Of a DNA stretch of 64,000 nucleotides, positions 56,289 through 64,000 are shown piece after piece. The number at the start of each line of letters is the position of its first letter. Position 1 is the first letter of the stretch. Origin of the DNA: Treponema bryantii NK4A124 (lineage in GTDB: Bacteria > Spirochaetota > Spirochaetia > Treponematales > Treponemataceae); assembly GCF_000421345.1 (NCBI RefSeq), contig NZ_ATWV01000001.1:186001-250000 (forward strand). The letters run 5' to 3'. The translations under genes were made by a program, and so were the position numbers. A model generated the notes under the pieces. It saw only the letters and a program-made list of their open reading frames with translations. It did no database searches and was not told where the DNA came from.

Positions 56289-57560
56289 TCAGAACAAGGA
56301 TTTAAATATCTTTTTCAGAACGCTCTCACCCTTCTGTTTTTCTTTTCTTACAGGACGGGCTTTTGCTCTTCGGCCTTTATCTTTTCCACTTGCAAGAGAT
56401 TTATTTGCAAGCACAAGACCAATAACTGTAGCAAAATCAGGTCGTCTGTAATCCTCTTCTATACCACCAAGACTTTCCGGAACTCCAAGTCTGACAGATG
56501 TAGTGTGGAAGACTTTCTGTGCAAGGTCAATTACACCTTCCATCATAGCCCCGCCACCAGTAAGAATAATATTACCTGAAAGTTCTTTTATTGAATCGCC
56601 CGTATTCTTTCTGAGAGCAACCTTTACCATTGTAAAAATCTGCTCAACACGAGCCTGAATAATCTGTGTAAGCTGAGAACGCTTCATTACCTCTGGAGCA
56701 CGTCCTCCAACACCAGGCAAAACTACATCAAAATCATTTTCCGGTGTAATTCCTTCTGCCCAGCAGCAACCACTTTTTACCTTAATTTCTTCAGCGGCTG
56801 CAGTAGAAATACCTGCAACTACAGAAATATCATTTGTAACAAGATTTCCGCCTACAGGGATTGAAAAAGTTCCTATTGGAGCTCCCTTAAGAAGCAGAAG
56901 AACATCAGTTGTACCGGCACCCATATCAATCAAAATGGAACCAAGCTCCATTTCATCCTGATGGCAAACCGACTGAGTCTGTGCAAGAGTTTTCAGCATA
57001 ACGCCGTCGAGAATATAATCTGAACGGGAAATGCATGAACGGATATTCTGAATGATTGTTTTAGCAGCAGTTACAATATGAACCTCTGCTTCAAGGCGGG
57101 TACCCATTCTGTGAATAGGGTCTGTAATTCCGCCAATTCCATCAACTATATAATTCTGTGGAATAACATGAAGCTTTTCGCGGTCATCAGGAACCTTGAT
57201 TGCAGTAGCGCATTCAATTACACGTTCAACATCAGCACGTGAAATTTCTTTGGTGGATTTATTTGCGCTTGAAACAGGTACTGTTCCGCGTGAGTTTTGG
57301 CTTTCAATCTGAGAACCGCCGATTGCAGTAATTACAGAATCTACAGTTGTTCCGGCATTCTGCTCTGCAGCATCTATAGTTTCTTTGATGGCATTTTTGG
57401 CATCTTCAATATTTACAATAACACCATTACGAAGTCCGGCTGATTTTCTTGATGCAGTTCCGGCAATGCGGATATTTCCTGTATCAGGATCTATCTCTCC
57501 AATTGCCACACGAATCATACTTGTACCAATATCAAGTCCGACTACTTTACCTTCTGCCAT
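56289..57560 (-). CDS. ftsA: Cell division protein FtsA
   Basis: 423 residues, actin fold: VVGLDIGTSMIRVAIGEID, GTDVLLLLKGAPIGTFSIPVGG with the phosphate loop MGAGTTDV, and ILTGGGAMMEGVIDLAQKVF. The basic, amphipathic C-terminal helix (KGRRAKARPVRKEKQKGESVLKKIFKSLF) anchors FtsZ filaments to the membrane. It lies 84 bp before ftsZ; the gap has a T-rich stretch but no clear promoter. Confidence 0.95.
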   Translation of the reverse strand: MAEGKVVGLDIGTSMIRVAIGEIDPDTGNIRIAGTASRKSAGLRNGVIVNIEDAKNAIKETIDAAEQNAGTTVDSVITAIGGSQIESQNSRGTVPVSSANKSTKEISRADVERVIECATAIKVPDDREKLHVIPQNYIVDGIGGITDPIHRMGTRLEAEVHIVTAAKTIIQNIRSCISRSDYILDGVMLKTLAQTQSVCHQDEMELGSILIDMGAGTTDVLLLLKGAPIGTFSIPVGGNLVTNDISVVAGISTAAAEEIKVKSGCCWAEGITPENDFDVVLPGVGGRAPEVMKRSQLTQIIQARVEQIFTMVKVALRKNTGDSIKELSGNIILTGGGAMMEGVIDLAQKVFHTTSVRLGVPESLGGIEEDYRRPDFATVIGLVLANKSLASGKDKGRRAKARPVRKEKQKGESVLKKIFKSLF

Positions 57561-57579
57561 TTTCTAAATAACCTCTGAA

Positions 57580-58425
57580 TTATCTTGTGATGTAGGAAAC
57601 AGAACCATATCGCAAATCAACAGCAGCAACCTCATCAGTTCCAATCTGATTTACTACATCAAGCACTACTAGCATATACTTTAATGCGTCTTCATTCAAG
57701 GCACGGTCGGTAAGAACTTTTACTTTTGACTGTGACGGAATAAGTGCAAGCTCATAGTTGCCTGAATCCTTAGGAAGTACACAAATTTCTGAAAGGCTGG
57801 CAAAATAATGCTGTGGAAGCTCGCTGATTTTTGAAATCTGATCAATAAGTGGTCTGTATTTTGAAGGAATTCTCATTCCCTTTGACATATATTCAACAGG
57901 AAGGCCAGAAACAATTGGAAGAACAGCTTCTGCGGCAGGATTATTTTTTCCAGGAAAGAGCACACCGTTTTTATCAATCTGAACAGGCTTTGTACTGCCC
58001 TTATCCATTACAAAAGTAACAGCAACAGGTTCGCGTTCTGAAACATTTACAAAGATTTTATCCGGAAATCTTTTTTCTACAACTACATGATCTATCCCTG
58101 CTTCAGAAGAAAGAATGGCTACAGCCTGGTCTACATCAAAATCAAACCAGCTTGTTGAATTCATAGGAAGAAGAAGCCGCGCAATTTCTTCTGCAGTATA
58201 GTCCTTCTGTCCGGTTACTGTAACCTTTGGGCTAGAGAAGCTAGGCATTACATACTTGTAAATTACCAGTTCACACAAAAGTGCAAAACAAAGTACACAG
58301 AAAATTGTCTTGATAAATTTGATTTTCTTTTCTGTTTTTCCTTCAGCGGTTGAATCCATATCCTCTGAAAGAAAATAATCATTTTCAAGATACTCTTCTG
58401 CTACTAACAAACTCACATCACTCAT
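57580..58425 (-). CDS. ftsQ: Cell division protein FtsQ/DivIB
   Basis: 281 residues. A cytoplasmic N-terminus of about 34 residues, one membrane helix (~36-55, TIFCVLCFALLCELVIYKYV), then a POTRA domain (VTVTGQKDYTAEEIARLLLPM ... VDHVVVEKRFPDKIFVNVSEREPVAV) and a beta domain. It bridges the early ring and the septal synthase in the periplasm. The position between ftsW and ftsA is standard. Confidence 0.88.
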   Translation of the reverse strand: MSDVSLLVAEEYLENDYFLSEDMDSTAEGKTEKKIKFIKTIFCVLCFALLCELVIYKYVMPSFSSPKVTVTGQKDYTAEEIARLLLPMNSTSWFDFDVDQAVAILSSEAGIDHVVVEKRFPDKIFVNVSEREPVAVTFVMDKGSTKPVQIDKNGVLFPGKNNPAAEAVLPIVSGLPVEYMSKGMRIPSKYRPLIDQISKISELPQHYFASLSEICVLPKDSGNYELALIPSQSKVKVLTDRALNEDALKYMLVVLDVVNQIGTDEVAAVDLRYGSVSYITR

Positions 58426-58443
58426 TTTCTTTATCCACCTTTT

Positions 58444-59631
58444 TTATAAGTAAGAAAGTGACTCTATATTAATTTCGTCATTTTCTGTTACTTTTTCATC
58501 TATTTTTTCGCAGCGTGAAGCATTTACAATAAAGCCGCACATAGCGAGAGTTACAATAATTGAGGTTCCTCCCAGAGAGAAGAAAGGAAGGTTAATACCT
58601 GTTGTCGGAAGTAATCCGCAGACAACCATTGTATTAACAAGTGACTGCAGAACAATTGCAGAAACACAGCCAAAGGTTGCAAGGGAACTGAACTTATCCG
58701 GATTATTAAATGCTGCTTTATATCCTCTGTATGCAAAATAAACAAGAAGAACAAAATACAGCACAACACCGATATAGCCCATAGCCTCTGCCCAGCCGGC
58801 AAAAATATAGTCTGCCTGAACTTCCGGAATACTATTGATTTTAGAAAGTCCGGCACCAATACCGCTTCCCCATACACCACCGGCACTTATTGCCCTTTTA
58901 GCATTAAGGCTCTGATAGTTAATTGTAGAACTAAAATCATCCGGACTAATCCAGCCAATAAGACGCTGAAGTCTATAAGGATTAAGTGTAATCATTAAAA
59001 AGCCAGCAGGAATTGCAAGAAGTGCAAATGGGAAAATCCACAAAAGCTTTGCTCCGGAAACAAAGAACAAAAGAATTCCAATCAGCATAATAAATACACC
59101 AGATGAAAAATCCTTTTGAGCAAATACGATTCCGGCAAACACAACAAGGAATATTACACAAGGGAATACAGTCTTTTCTTCCGGATCAAGAAGCTTATCC
59201 TGCTTATCAAAATAATTAGCAAGGAAAAGAACAAGTGCAAATTTAACGAGCTCTGACGGCTGGAAAGAAAAATTACCTGGAAGTCTGATCCAGCGTCGGG
59301 CACCATTTTTAGTAATTGATATGCCAGGAATAAAAGTAAGCAGACATAAAACTATGGTTGCTATTACAATTAAGCCCACAAATTTTCTGACATATTTCAT
59401 ATCTGTAACAGCAAAGCCTGCAAAAAGAACAAAGCCTACTGCAGAACACAAGAGCTGTCTCTTTACAAAATAAATTGGGTCGCCGAATGCTCTAAGTGCA
59501 AAGTTCTGGGAACAAACATAAAGTGTAAAAATTCCCAAACCCCATAAAAGAAGAATAGAAGCGAGTAACCAGATGTCAACTTTATTATATTTCTGCGAAG
59601 GTTTATTCGCATAGAAAGTAAACTGGTTCAT
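58444..59631 (-). CDS. ftsW: Septal peptidoglycan polymerase FtsW
   Basis: 395 residues from the ATG at 59631, two bases after the murF stop, with GGGGAGG upstream. About ten membrane helices of the SEDS family. Motifs: NGARRWIRLPGNFSFQPSELVKFALVLFLANYFDK, QADYIFAGWAEAMGYIGVV and GLLPTTGINLPFFSLGGTSIIVTLAMCGFIVN. It polymerises lipid II in the septum. Its usual transpeptidase partner FtsI is not in this cluster. Confidence 0.95.
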   Translation of the reverse strand: MNQFTFYANKPSQKYNKVDIWLLASILLLWGLGIFTLYVCSQNFALRAFGDPIYFVKRQLLCSAVGFVLFAGFAVTDMKYVRKFVGLIVIATIVLCLLTFIPGISITKNGARRWIRLPGNFSFQPSELVKFALVLFLANYFDKQDKLLDPEEKTVFPCVIFLVVFAGIVFAQKDFSSGVFIMLIGILLFFVSGAKLLWIFPFALLAIPAGFLMITLNPYRLQRLIGWISPDDFSSTINYQSLNAKRAISAGGVWGSGIGAGLSKINSIPEVQADYIFAGWAEAMGYIGVVLYFVLLVYFAYRGYKAAFNNPDKFSSLATFGCVSAIVLQSLVNTMVVCGLLPTTGINLPFFSLGGTSIIVTLAMCGFIVNASRCEKIDEKVTENDEINIESLSYL

Positions 59632-59633
59632 TC

Positions 59634-61097
59634 TTAACAAGCCTCCCCTTCACTTCCACAAAGAAGCGGTACAAGTTTTTCAAGCTGCATAGAATGAGAA
59701 CCCTTTAATAAAATTACATCATTTTCATCTGCCTGCAAATTAATATCTGCTGCAATAGCTTCAAAGTTTTTATCATTTGATTCTTCAAACCATTTTACAC
59801 TGATATTATCTTTAGCCTCAGCAAACTTTTCGGCTGCCTTCATTTCAGGTCCAACAAGATAAACCAGTTCAGGACCAACCTCGCAGATACAACGACCAAT
59901 TGCTTCATGAGATTTTGCAGATTCTGCGCCAAGCTCTTTCATATCAGCAAGAACAAAAATCTTTTTTCCTACATTCTTAAGCTGGCCACAGAAATCAATT
60001 ACCTTCATCATTGAATCAAGGTTAGCGTTATAGCAGTCTTTAATAAGAACAACTTTTTTACCGTTAGTCAGCTTACACTCTTTTACTTCCATACGGCCGG
60101 CAAGAGAGGCAACAGACTCAAGTCCCTTTTTAATATCGCTTGACGGAATACCAATTTGCTTTGCGCAGGCAATTACAGAAAGTGCGTTCAGATAATTATA
60201 GCTTCCAGAAAGAGGAAGATGAACAGAAAGTCCGTCGAGTTCAAAGTCTGTACCAAAAAGACCTTTATCTTCTACAAAACAAACTCCGCTGATTTCTGCC
60301 GGAACATTGCGGCCAAACTTTACAACTTTACCACGAACTCCCTCTGTACAAAAATCTGCAAAAGGATCATCTGCGCCAACAACAGCAGCCCCATTCTCAG
60401 GAATATAAGCAAAAGACTTTCTTTTTTCGCAGGCAATGTTTTCCTGGCTTCCAAGAATTCCAATATGTGCAGTTCCGATATTTGTAATGATTCCGTAGCG
60501 GGATTTAAGAACCTTAGAGATTTCACCAATCTCATTTACCCGGTTCATTCCCATTTCAAAGATTCCAATCTTTTCATCACCACGAATCTTAAACACAGAC
60601 AGAGGAAGTCCAGTTTCTGAATTAAGATTTCCATAGGTATAGGCAACTGCTTCAGTTCCAAAATGAGCTTTTGCAACGCTTACCATCATTTCTTTGGTTG
60701 TAGTTTTTCCGCTTGAACCAGTAATGCTTACGCGAATCATATTACCGCATTTTTTAGTAACATAAGCTTCTGCGGCGTCCTGCAAAGCATAGAGAGTATT
60801 TTCAACAAGAAGGAAACAAACGCCTGCATATTTTTCAGCAAGCTGATTATAATGTTCAGTCTTGCTTTCATATTCAGATTCATTAATCAAAATAACAGAA
60901 GCCTTTTTAGCAAGAACATCCTCAATATATTTATGTCCATTCTGGAACTCACCCATAAGAGGAACAAACATACAAGGCTTATCAGCAGAAACATTGCGGC
61001 TATCTGTCTGAACGTCGTTAAATAAACAATCAGCAGAGCCAAGCTGTCTGCCCTTAACTGCGGCTAAAAGCTCTTCTTTTGTAAGCAGGCTTTCCAT
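59634..61097 (-). CDS. murF: UDP-N-acetylmuramoyl-tripeptide--D-alanyl-D-alanine ligase MurF
   Basis: 487 residues. The Mur-ligase ATP loop is VSITGSSGKTTTKEMMVSVAKA; FEMGMNRVNEIGEISKVL, NIGTAHIGILGSQENIACEK and YNANLDSMMKVIDF follow. It adds D-Ala-D-Ala to UDP-MurNAc-tripeptide in the cytoplasm. It overlaps ftsL by one base at TAATG. Confidence 0.95.
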   Translation of the reverse strand: MESLLTKEELLAAVKGRQLGSADCLFNDVQTDSRNVSADKPCMFVPLMGEFQNGHKYIEDVLAKKASVILINESEYESKTEHYNQLAEKYAGVCFLLVENTLYALQDAAEAYVTKKCGNMIRVSITGSSGKTTTKEMMVSVAKAHFGTEAVAYTYGNLNSETGLPLSVFKIRGDEKIGIFEMGMNRVNEIGEISKVLKSRYGIITNIGTAHIGILGSQENIACEKRKSFAYIPENGAAVVGADDPFADFCTEGVRGKVVKFGRNVPAEISGVCFVEDKGLFGTDFELDGLSVHLPLSGSYNYLNALSVIACAKQIGIPSSDIKKGLESVASLAGRMEVKECKLTNGKKVVLIKDCYNANLDSMMKVIDFCGQLKNVGKKIFVLADMKELGAESAKSHEAIGRCICEVGPELVYLVGPEMKAAEKFAEAKDNISVKWFEESNDKNFEAIAADINLQADENDVILLKGSHSMQLEKLVPLLCGSEGEAC

Positions 61098-61399
61098 TAC
61101 TTTCTCTCTCCCGTCATTTCAACTCTCACTATATCCTCAGTTTCAGCCTTGTGCATTCCAAGTTCTTCCACTGCAATCTTTTCAATTCTATCTGCACTGG
61201 AAAGCACTGCAATATCACTTACCAGTTTTTTATTCTCCTCTATCAGGCGTTCCTGTTTGCGTTCAAGCTCCTTAATCTCAGAAGTAAGGGCTGTATAACG
61301 GCGTGCCTGAGCTGCATAAAGGCAAAGCACAAAAGGAATAGCAAGCACAAATACACAGAAGAAAAATTTTACAATAAAATCTTTAAATCCACGTTTCAT
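61097..61399 (-). CDS. ftsL: FtsL-like division protein
   Basis: 100 residues. One membrane helix (~8-30, FIVKFFFCVFVLAIPFVLCLYAA) and a heptad-repeat periplasmic part (LTSEIKELERKQERLIEENKKLVSDIAVL). It fits FtsL in size, shape and position between rsmH and the mur/fts genes. It should form the FtsQLB complex. Sequence identity in this family is always low, so position carries much of the call. Confidence 0.8.
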   Translation of the reverse strand: MKRGFKDFIVKFFFCVFVLAIPFVLCLYAAQARRYTALTSEIKELERKQERLIEENKKLVSDIAVLSSADRIEKIAVEELGMHKAETEDIVRVEMTGERK

Positions 61400-61402
61400 A
61401 AA

Positions 61403-62389
61403 TTAAAAACCTGTCACTCCATCCAGATGATATTCTGTATCATTCTTAATCTTTCTGATTACCCTGAGTTTTGCAGAACGGGAAGGAGAATTAACCTTAA
61501 CCTCTTCTGCTGTTGGTACTATTGGCTTACGTGTAATAAGTTCAGCACAGGCAGAACCGCCGCAACGGCACACTGCAACTTCCGGAGGACAAACACACTG
61601 CTTACCAAGATTGCGGAAATAATTTTTCACAATGCGGTCTTCCAGAGAATGAAAGGTAATAACTCCCATTTTGCCGCCTTCCTTAAGACAACCAAATGCA
61701 TCGTGAAGAGCTTTTGGAAGTCGCTTAAGTTCACCGTTTACGGCAATGCGAAGAGCCTGGAAAGTTCTGGTTGCCGGATGAATATTACCATAACGGTAAT
61801 TTGCAGGCACAGCATTCCAGATAATTTCTGCAAGAGCCTTAGAGGATTCAATACAGCCACCATTGCGGGCTTCTACAATTGCGCGTGCAATACGACGGCT
61901 TAATTTTTCTTCGCCATATAAATAGATTAAATCAGCAAGTTTTTCTTCAGGTAAATCATTAACTAAATCGGCAGCTGACTGACCTTCAGATGAATTAAGT
62001 CTCATATCCAGTTTTTCGTCATAACGGAAAGAAAAACCTCGTTCAGACTTTTCATAATGAAAAACCGAAATACCCAGATCAAAAAGAATTATATTCGGAC
62101 GCTCATATTCAGATGGATAATTTGCATAGAAATCCTGGAACCAACCGTTGTAAAAATGCACTCGGTCGCCAAACTCAGCAAGTCTCTCGCGGGCACGGGC
62201 CTGTATAACCTTATCAGCATCAAGACCAATTACAGAAAGAGACGGATACTTTTTCAAAAAATTGTAAGTATGGCCACCCTCACCCAGTGTTGAATCAATC
62301 ATCAGCGCATTTGCTTCAAAAGATTCTCCAAGAGGAGAAAGATATTCCAGACACTCATTTAATAAAACCGGAGTGTGTACGATTTCCAC
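61403..62389 (-). CDS. rsmH: 16S rRNA (cytosine-1402-N4)-methyltransferase RsmH
   Basis: 328 residues. It begins HTPVLLNECLEYLSP, has the SAM site LMIDSTLGEGGHTYNFL, VIGLDADKVIQARARERL, ILFDLGISVFHYEKSERGFSFRYDEKLDMRLN and the end KMGVITFHSLEDRIVKNYFR. The motif that normally reads DLGVSSxQLD is DLGISVFHYEK here. An inserted Cys cluster (CVCPPEVAVCRCGG) may bind zinc. The second gene of the mraZ operon. Confidence 0.95.
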   Translation of the reverse strand: MEIVHTPVLLNECLEYLSPLGESFEANALMIDSTLGEGGHTYNFLKKYPSLSVIGLDADKVIQARARERLAEFGDRVHFYNGWFQDFYANYPSEYERPNIILFDLGISVFHYEKSERGFSFRYDEKLDMRLNSSEGQSAADLVNDLPEEKLADLIYLYGEEKLSRRIARAIVEARNGGCIESSKALAEIIWNAVPANYRYGNIHPATRTFQALRIAVNGELKRLPKALHDAFGCLKEGGKMGVITFHSLEDRIVKNYFRNLGKQCVCPPEVAVCRCGGSACAELITRKPIVPTAEEVKVNSPSRSAKLRVIRKIKNDTEYHLDGVTGF

Positions 62390-62419
62390 TTTTTAATCCC
62401 ACCTAATTTTAAAAAGTTT

Positions 62420-62863
62420 TTAGAAATTAATGTCGTTAAATTCCTCAGCTGCATCACGGAAATCACTCTCCGATTCTGCAAGATAGTCTTTATAAGTCTG
62501 TGAATCCCAAAGCTCCATATACTTTGCAATTCCAAGAACAACACAGTCCTTTGAAAGATTCGCATACTCCCTCAGACTTTGAGGAATGGAAAGCCTGCCG
62601 TTCTTGTCAAATTCCACCGGCTGTGCTGGTGCAATAAAATGACGAACAACATTCAGGCTTCTGCTTTTCATCATAGATGCATTACTCATAAGCTTGGTTT
62701 GAAAAGCATCCCATTCTTCAGTAGTAAAAAGCCATAAGCAGCGATCTAAACCCTTGGTAACCATAACTACGTTTTGATTTACGGCGGTTCTCAATTTTAC
62801 AGGAAACGAGACACGGCCCTTTTCATCAATCGTATTATTGTATTCACCAGTTAACAGATTCAT
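62420..62863 (-). CDS. mraZ: Transcriptional regulator MraZ
   Basis: 147 residues from the ATG at 62863. Two SpoVT/AbrB-like repeats: LLTGEYNNTIDEKGRVSFPVKLR and PVEFDKNGRLSIPQSLREYA. MraZ represses its own division operon by binding direct repeats of TGGG at 10-bp steps. Just such repeats lie at the start of this gene, the nearest one including the start codon. No Shine-Dalgarno sequence is seen. Confidence 0.94.
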   Translation of the reverse strand: MNLLTGEYNNTIDEKGRVSFPVKLRTAVNQNVVMVTKGLDRCLWLFTTEEWDAFQTKLMSNASMMKSRSLNVVRHFIAPAQPVEFDKNGRLSIPQSLREYANLSKDCVVLGIAKYMELWDSQTYKDYLAESESDFRDAAEEFNDINF

Positions 62864-62910
62864 ACCCACTTACAACCACTTTTTACCACTTTTTCCCACT
62901 TAACTACCAT
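62861..62910 (-). promoter_or_regulatory. MraZ operator: five 10-bp direct repeats
   Basis: On the reverse strand the 10-mers ATGGTAGTTA, AGTGGGAAAA, AGTGGTAAAA, AGTGGTTGTA and AGTGGGTATG follow each other without gaps; the last holds the mraZ start codon. This is the MraZ-box arrangement known from other bacteria (TGGG-type boxes one helical turn apart). Confidence 0.85.
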
Positions 62911-62936
62911 TTTATACCAAAAATTCCTAAAGTCAA
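62909..62936 (-). promoter_or_regulatory. mraZ/division operon promoter
   Basis: On the reverse strand TTGACT (62931-62936), 16 bp, TAAAAT (62909-62914). The MraZ boxes begin at the -10 and cover the transcription start. Confidence 0.6.
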
Positions 62937-63025
62937 TGCTTTTTTTTACCGATAAATGAAAAAATTTTTTGATTTTTTTAATTTTACTTATACGGTTAAA
63001 TACTATACTTTTTGACACACTGTAT

Positions 63026-63757
63026 ATGGCGTTTTCCACATTAAATGAAAGCAAACTACACAATTCTCTGAAAATCCTTTATCAGGAACTTTACGAAGGT
63101 CAGACCGAAGTGGAACAGGACGGACATATTTATGATATTGTCACTAAAAATGGGAATATAATCGAAATCCAGACAAAAAATCTTGCAAAACTGCTTCCAA
63201 AGATTCTGGACACCATTGAGAAAGGTCACAATGTAAAATTAGTACACCCTGTTCCGCTGACAACAAGAATAGAATTAAAAGATGATGACGGAAAAATCAT
63301 ATCAAAGAGAAAAAGTCCCAAAAAAGGAAGCATATACAGCATTTTCCGGGAACTTACAGGCATTTATCCCCTGCTGACAAATCCTCATTTTTCTCTTGAA
63401 GTAGTTGAAATAGAAATGACTGAAGAAAGAATTCGGACTGATCAACCGGTGCAATCAAAAAACGGCCGTCGCCGCTTCCGCCGCAACTGGCAGAAAACCG
63501 GAAAAAGACTGGATACAATCATTAATACAAGACGTTTTTCAAAGCCAGCTGATTACCTTTCTTTACTGCCACCATTACCCCAGTCTTTCAGTGCCGCAGA
63601 CCTTAAAAAAGCAATCAGTGATCAGAAAGACCTTCCGACAAGAGCCGCATCCAATGCACATCTTATTTTATGGGTACTCTCCCACGCCGGATTAATCGAA
63701 CAGACAGAAACAAGGGGCCGCTCAAAATACTACAAGGTGGTTTCGATACAACGCTGA
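63026..63757 (+). CDS. Uncharacterised protein with a possible PD-(D/E)xK-like nuclease core and winged-helix end
   Basis: 243 residues from the ATG at 63026; the open frame upstream is unlikely to be translated. Residues ~8-50 (LHNSLKILYQELYEGQTEVEQDGHIYDIV, then GNIIEIQTKNLAKLL) have the E...D...E-x-Q-x-K pattern of restriction-type or Holliday-junction-type nucleases, which is a pattern call only. A basic middle (GRRRFRRNWQKTGKR) and a helical C-terminus with NAHLILWVLSHAGLIEQTETRGRSKYYKV, winged-helix-like, follow. The last residues VVSIQR and the stop are encoded by a family A repeat. It is divergent from mraZ. No ribosome site precedes the start. Confidence 0.65.
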   Translation: MAFSTLNESKLHNSLKILYQELYEGQTEVEQDGHIYDIVTKNGNIIEIQTKNLAKLLPKILDTIEKGHNVKLVHPVPLTTRIELKDDDGKIISKRKSPKKGSIYSIFRELTGIYPLLTNPHFSLEVVEIEMTEERIRTDQPVQSKNGRRRFRRNWQKTGKRLDTIINTRRFSKPADYLSLLPPLPQSFSAADLKKAISDQKDLPTRAASNAHLILWVLSHAGLIEQTETRGRSKYYKVVSIQR

Positions 63758-63775
63758 CGCGTCTACTCAACCACC
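63736..63775 (-). repeat. Family A repeat forming the 3' end of the unknown gene
   Basis: GGTGGTTTCGATACAACGCTGA then TCAACCACC. In frame it encodes Val-Val-Ser-Ile-Gln-Arg and the TGA stop. Confidence 0.85.
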
Positions 63776-63808
63776 GTTGGTTAAGTACACACAAAACAGT
63801 CAGGCTCC

Positions 63809-63846
63809 GGTGGTTGAGTAGCCACGAAGTGGCGTATCGAAACCAC
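63809..63846 (+). repeat. Family A repeat
   Basis: GGTGGTTGAGTAGCCACGAA...ATCGAAACCAC, in the forward orientation, next to a terminator. It forms an inverted pair with the copy at 63736. Confidence 0.85.
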
Positions 63847-63884
63847 AAAAAAAAGACCGTTCCATCTGGAACGGTCTTTCTTTT
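63847..63884 (-). terminator. Terminator of the gene at the window end
   Basis: AAAGACCGTTCC (63852-63863) pairs perfectly with GGAACGGTCTTT (63868-63879). On the reverse strand eight T follow directly; a shorter T run exists on the + strand. Confidence 0.85.
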
Positions 63885-63903
63885 GCATGATTAAAGGCTT
63901 TTA

Positions 63904-64000
63904 CTACCAGTTATCAGCCATATCATCTTCGTCGTGGTTTTCCATATCATAGAGGTCTGTAACTGCACGAAGGTCATCAAAGTACATATAGTATGTACCG
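63904..64000 (-). CDS. 3' end of a probable FlaA-family (flagellar sheath) protein
   Basis: Only the last 32 residues are in the window. They read GTYYMYFDDLRAVTDLYD and end HDEDDMADNW. The YFDDLKxVTD pattern and acidic end are what I remember of FlaA, the sheath protein of spirochaete periplasmic flagella. The stretch is too short for certainty. A strong terminator follows 19 bp after the stop. Confidence 0.5.
   Translation of the reverse strand, partial: GTYYMYFDDLRAVTDLYDMENHDEDDMADNW

Noticed and set aside
1-64000. tRNA, rRNA or prophage structural genes
   Set aside because: No cloverleaf, rRNA block or phage capsid, tail or terminase gene was recognised on either strand.

Overview
The window comes from the chromosome of a spirochaete, most likely a free-living or gut/oral-type Treponema rather than the reduced T. 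pallidum. Evidence: FlgB, FlgC and FliE-FliJ in the treponemal order, a short division cluster (mraZ-rsmH-ftsL-murF-ftsW-ftsQ-ftsA-ftsZ), a CapD-like/DegT/xanthine-dehydrogenase-like block that I recall from T. pallidum, and proteins whose closest recognisable relatives are treponemal. No rRNA or tRNA gene and no CRISPR array was seen.

Layout. 1-6.5 kb: end of rpsO, a membrane c-di-GMP phosphodiesterase, a RibF-like enzyme, a branched-chain aminotransferase with a histone-H1-like tail, and an envelope operon with an acidic SPOR protein. 6.6-13 kb: a sugar-nucleotide dehydratase and aminotransferase co-transcribed with a degenerate three-subunit xanthine-dehydrogenase-like complex. 13-19.3 kb: queA, ruvB, ruvA, a zinc operon (Zur-like regulator, small Cys/His membrane protein, ZnuA-like protein) and ruvC-yebC. 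19.6 kb: a TGS-domain nucleoside kinase. 21-27 kb: fliJ-I-H-G-F. 27.2-36.6 kb: an AT-rich accessory island. 36.7-38 kb: fliE-flgC-flgB. 38-45 kb: PrsW-like protease, alcohol dehydrogenase, NAD-epimerase, hslU-hslV, a 600-bp non-coding region with a hairpin array, xerC. 45-50 kb: glycerol cluster (DUF1667 protein, two FAD oxidoreductases, glpK). 50-55 kb: topA, dprA, a TPR lipoprotein, xerD. 55-63 kb: the division cluster. The window ends with a nuclease-like unknown gene and the end of a probable FlaA-family gene.

The order dprA-topA-xerC-hslV-hslU-flgB-flgC-fliE-fliF-G-H-I-J is that of Bacillus, here broken by three insertions: glycerol genes, an adh/epimerase/protease block, and the island between fliE and fliF.

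The island is the most unusual part. It pairs a CARF-like sensor with a sigma-70-like protein in one operon. A divergent 866-residue protein carries a HEPN-type R-x4-H motif. Two more operons encode VWA and coiled-coil/J-domain proteins on one side and three membrane-associated proteins on the other. Both of those operons have the same non-standard promoter, GTCAAC-N15-CCCTAT, and GTCAAC recurs before the CARF/sigma operon. The last membrane protein begins its mature form with two short peptides that also occur, in the opposite order, in the periplasmic part of the neighbouring FliF. I infer a nucleotide-signal-controlled stress or defence system with a possible tie to the flagellar base.

Short palindromic repeats of several families fill the intergenic gaps. 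One family (GGTGGTTGAGT...ATCGAAACCACC) forms the 3' ends and stop codons of at least four genes. Several promoters place their -10 box six to eight bases before the start codon, which suggests leaderless mRNAs.
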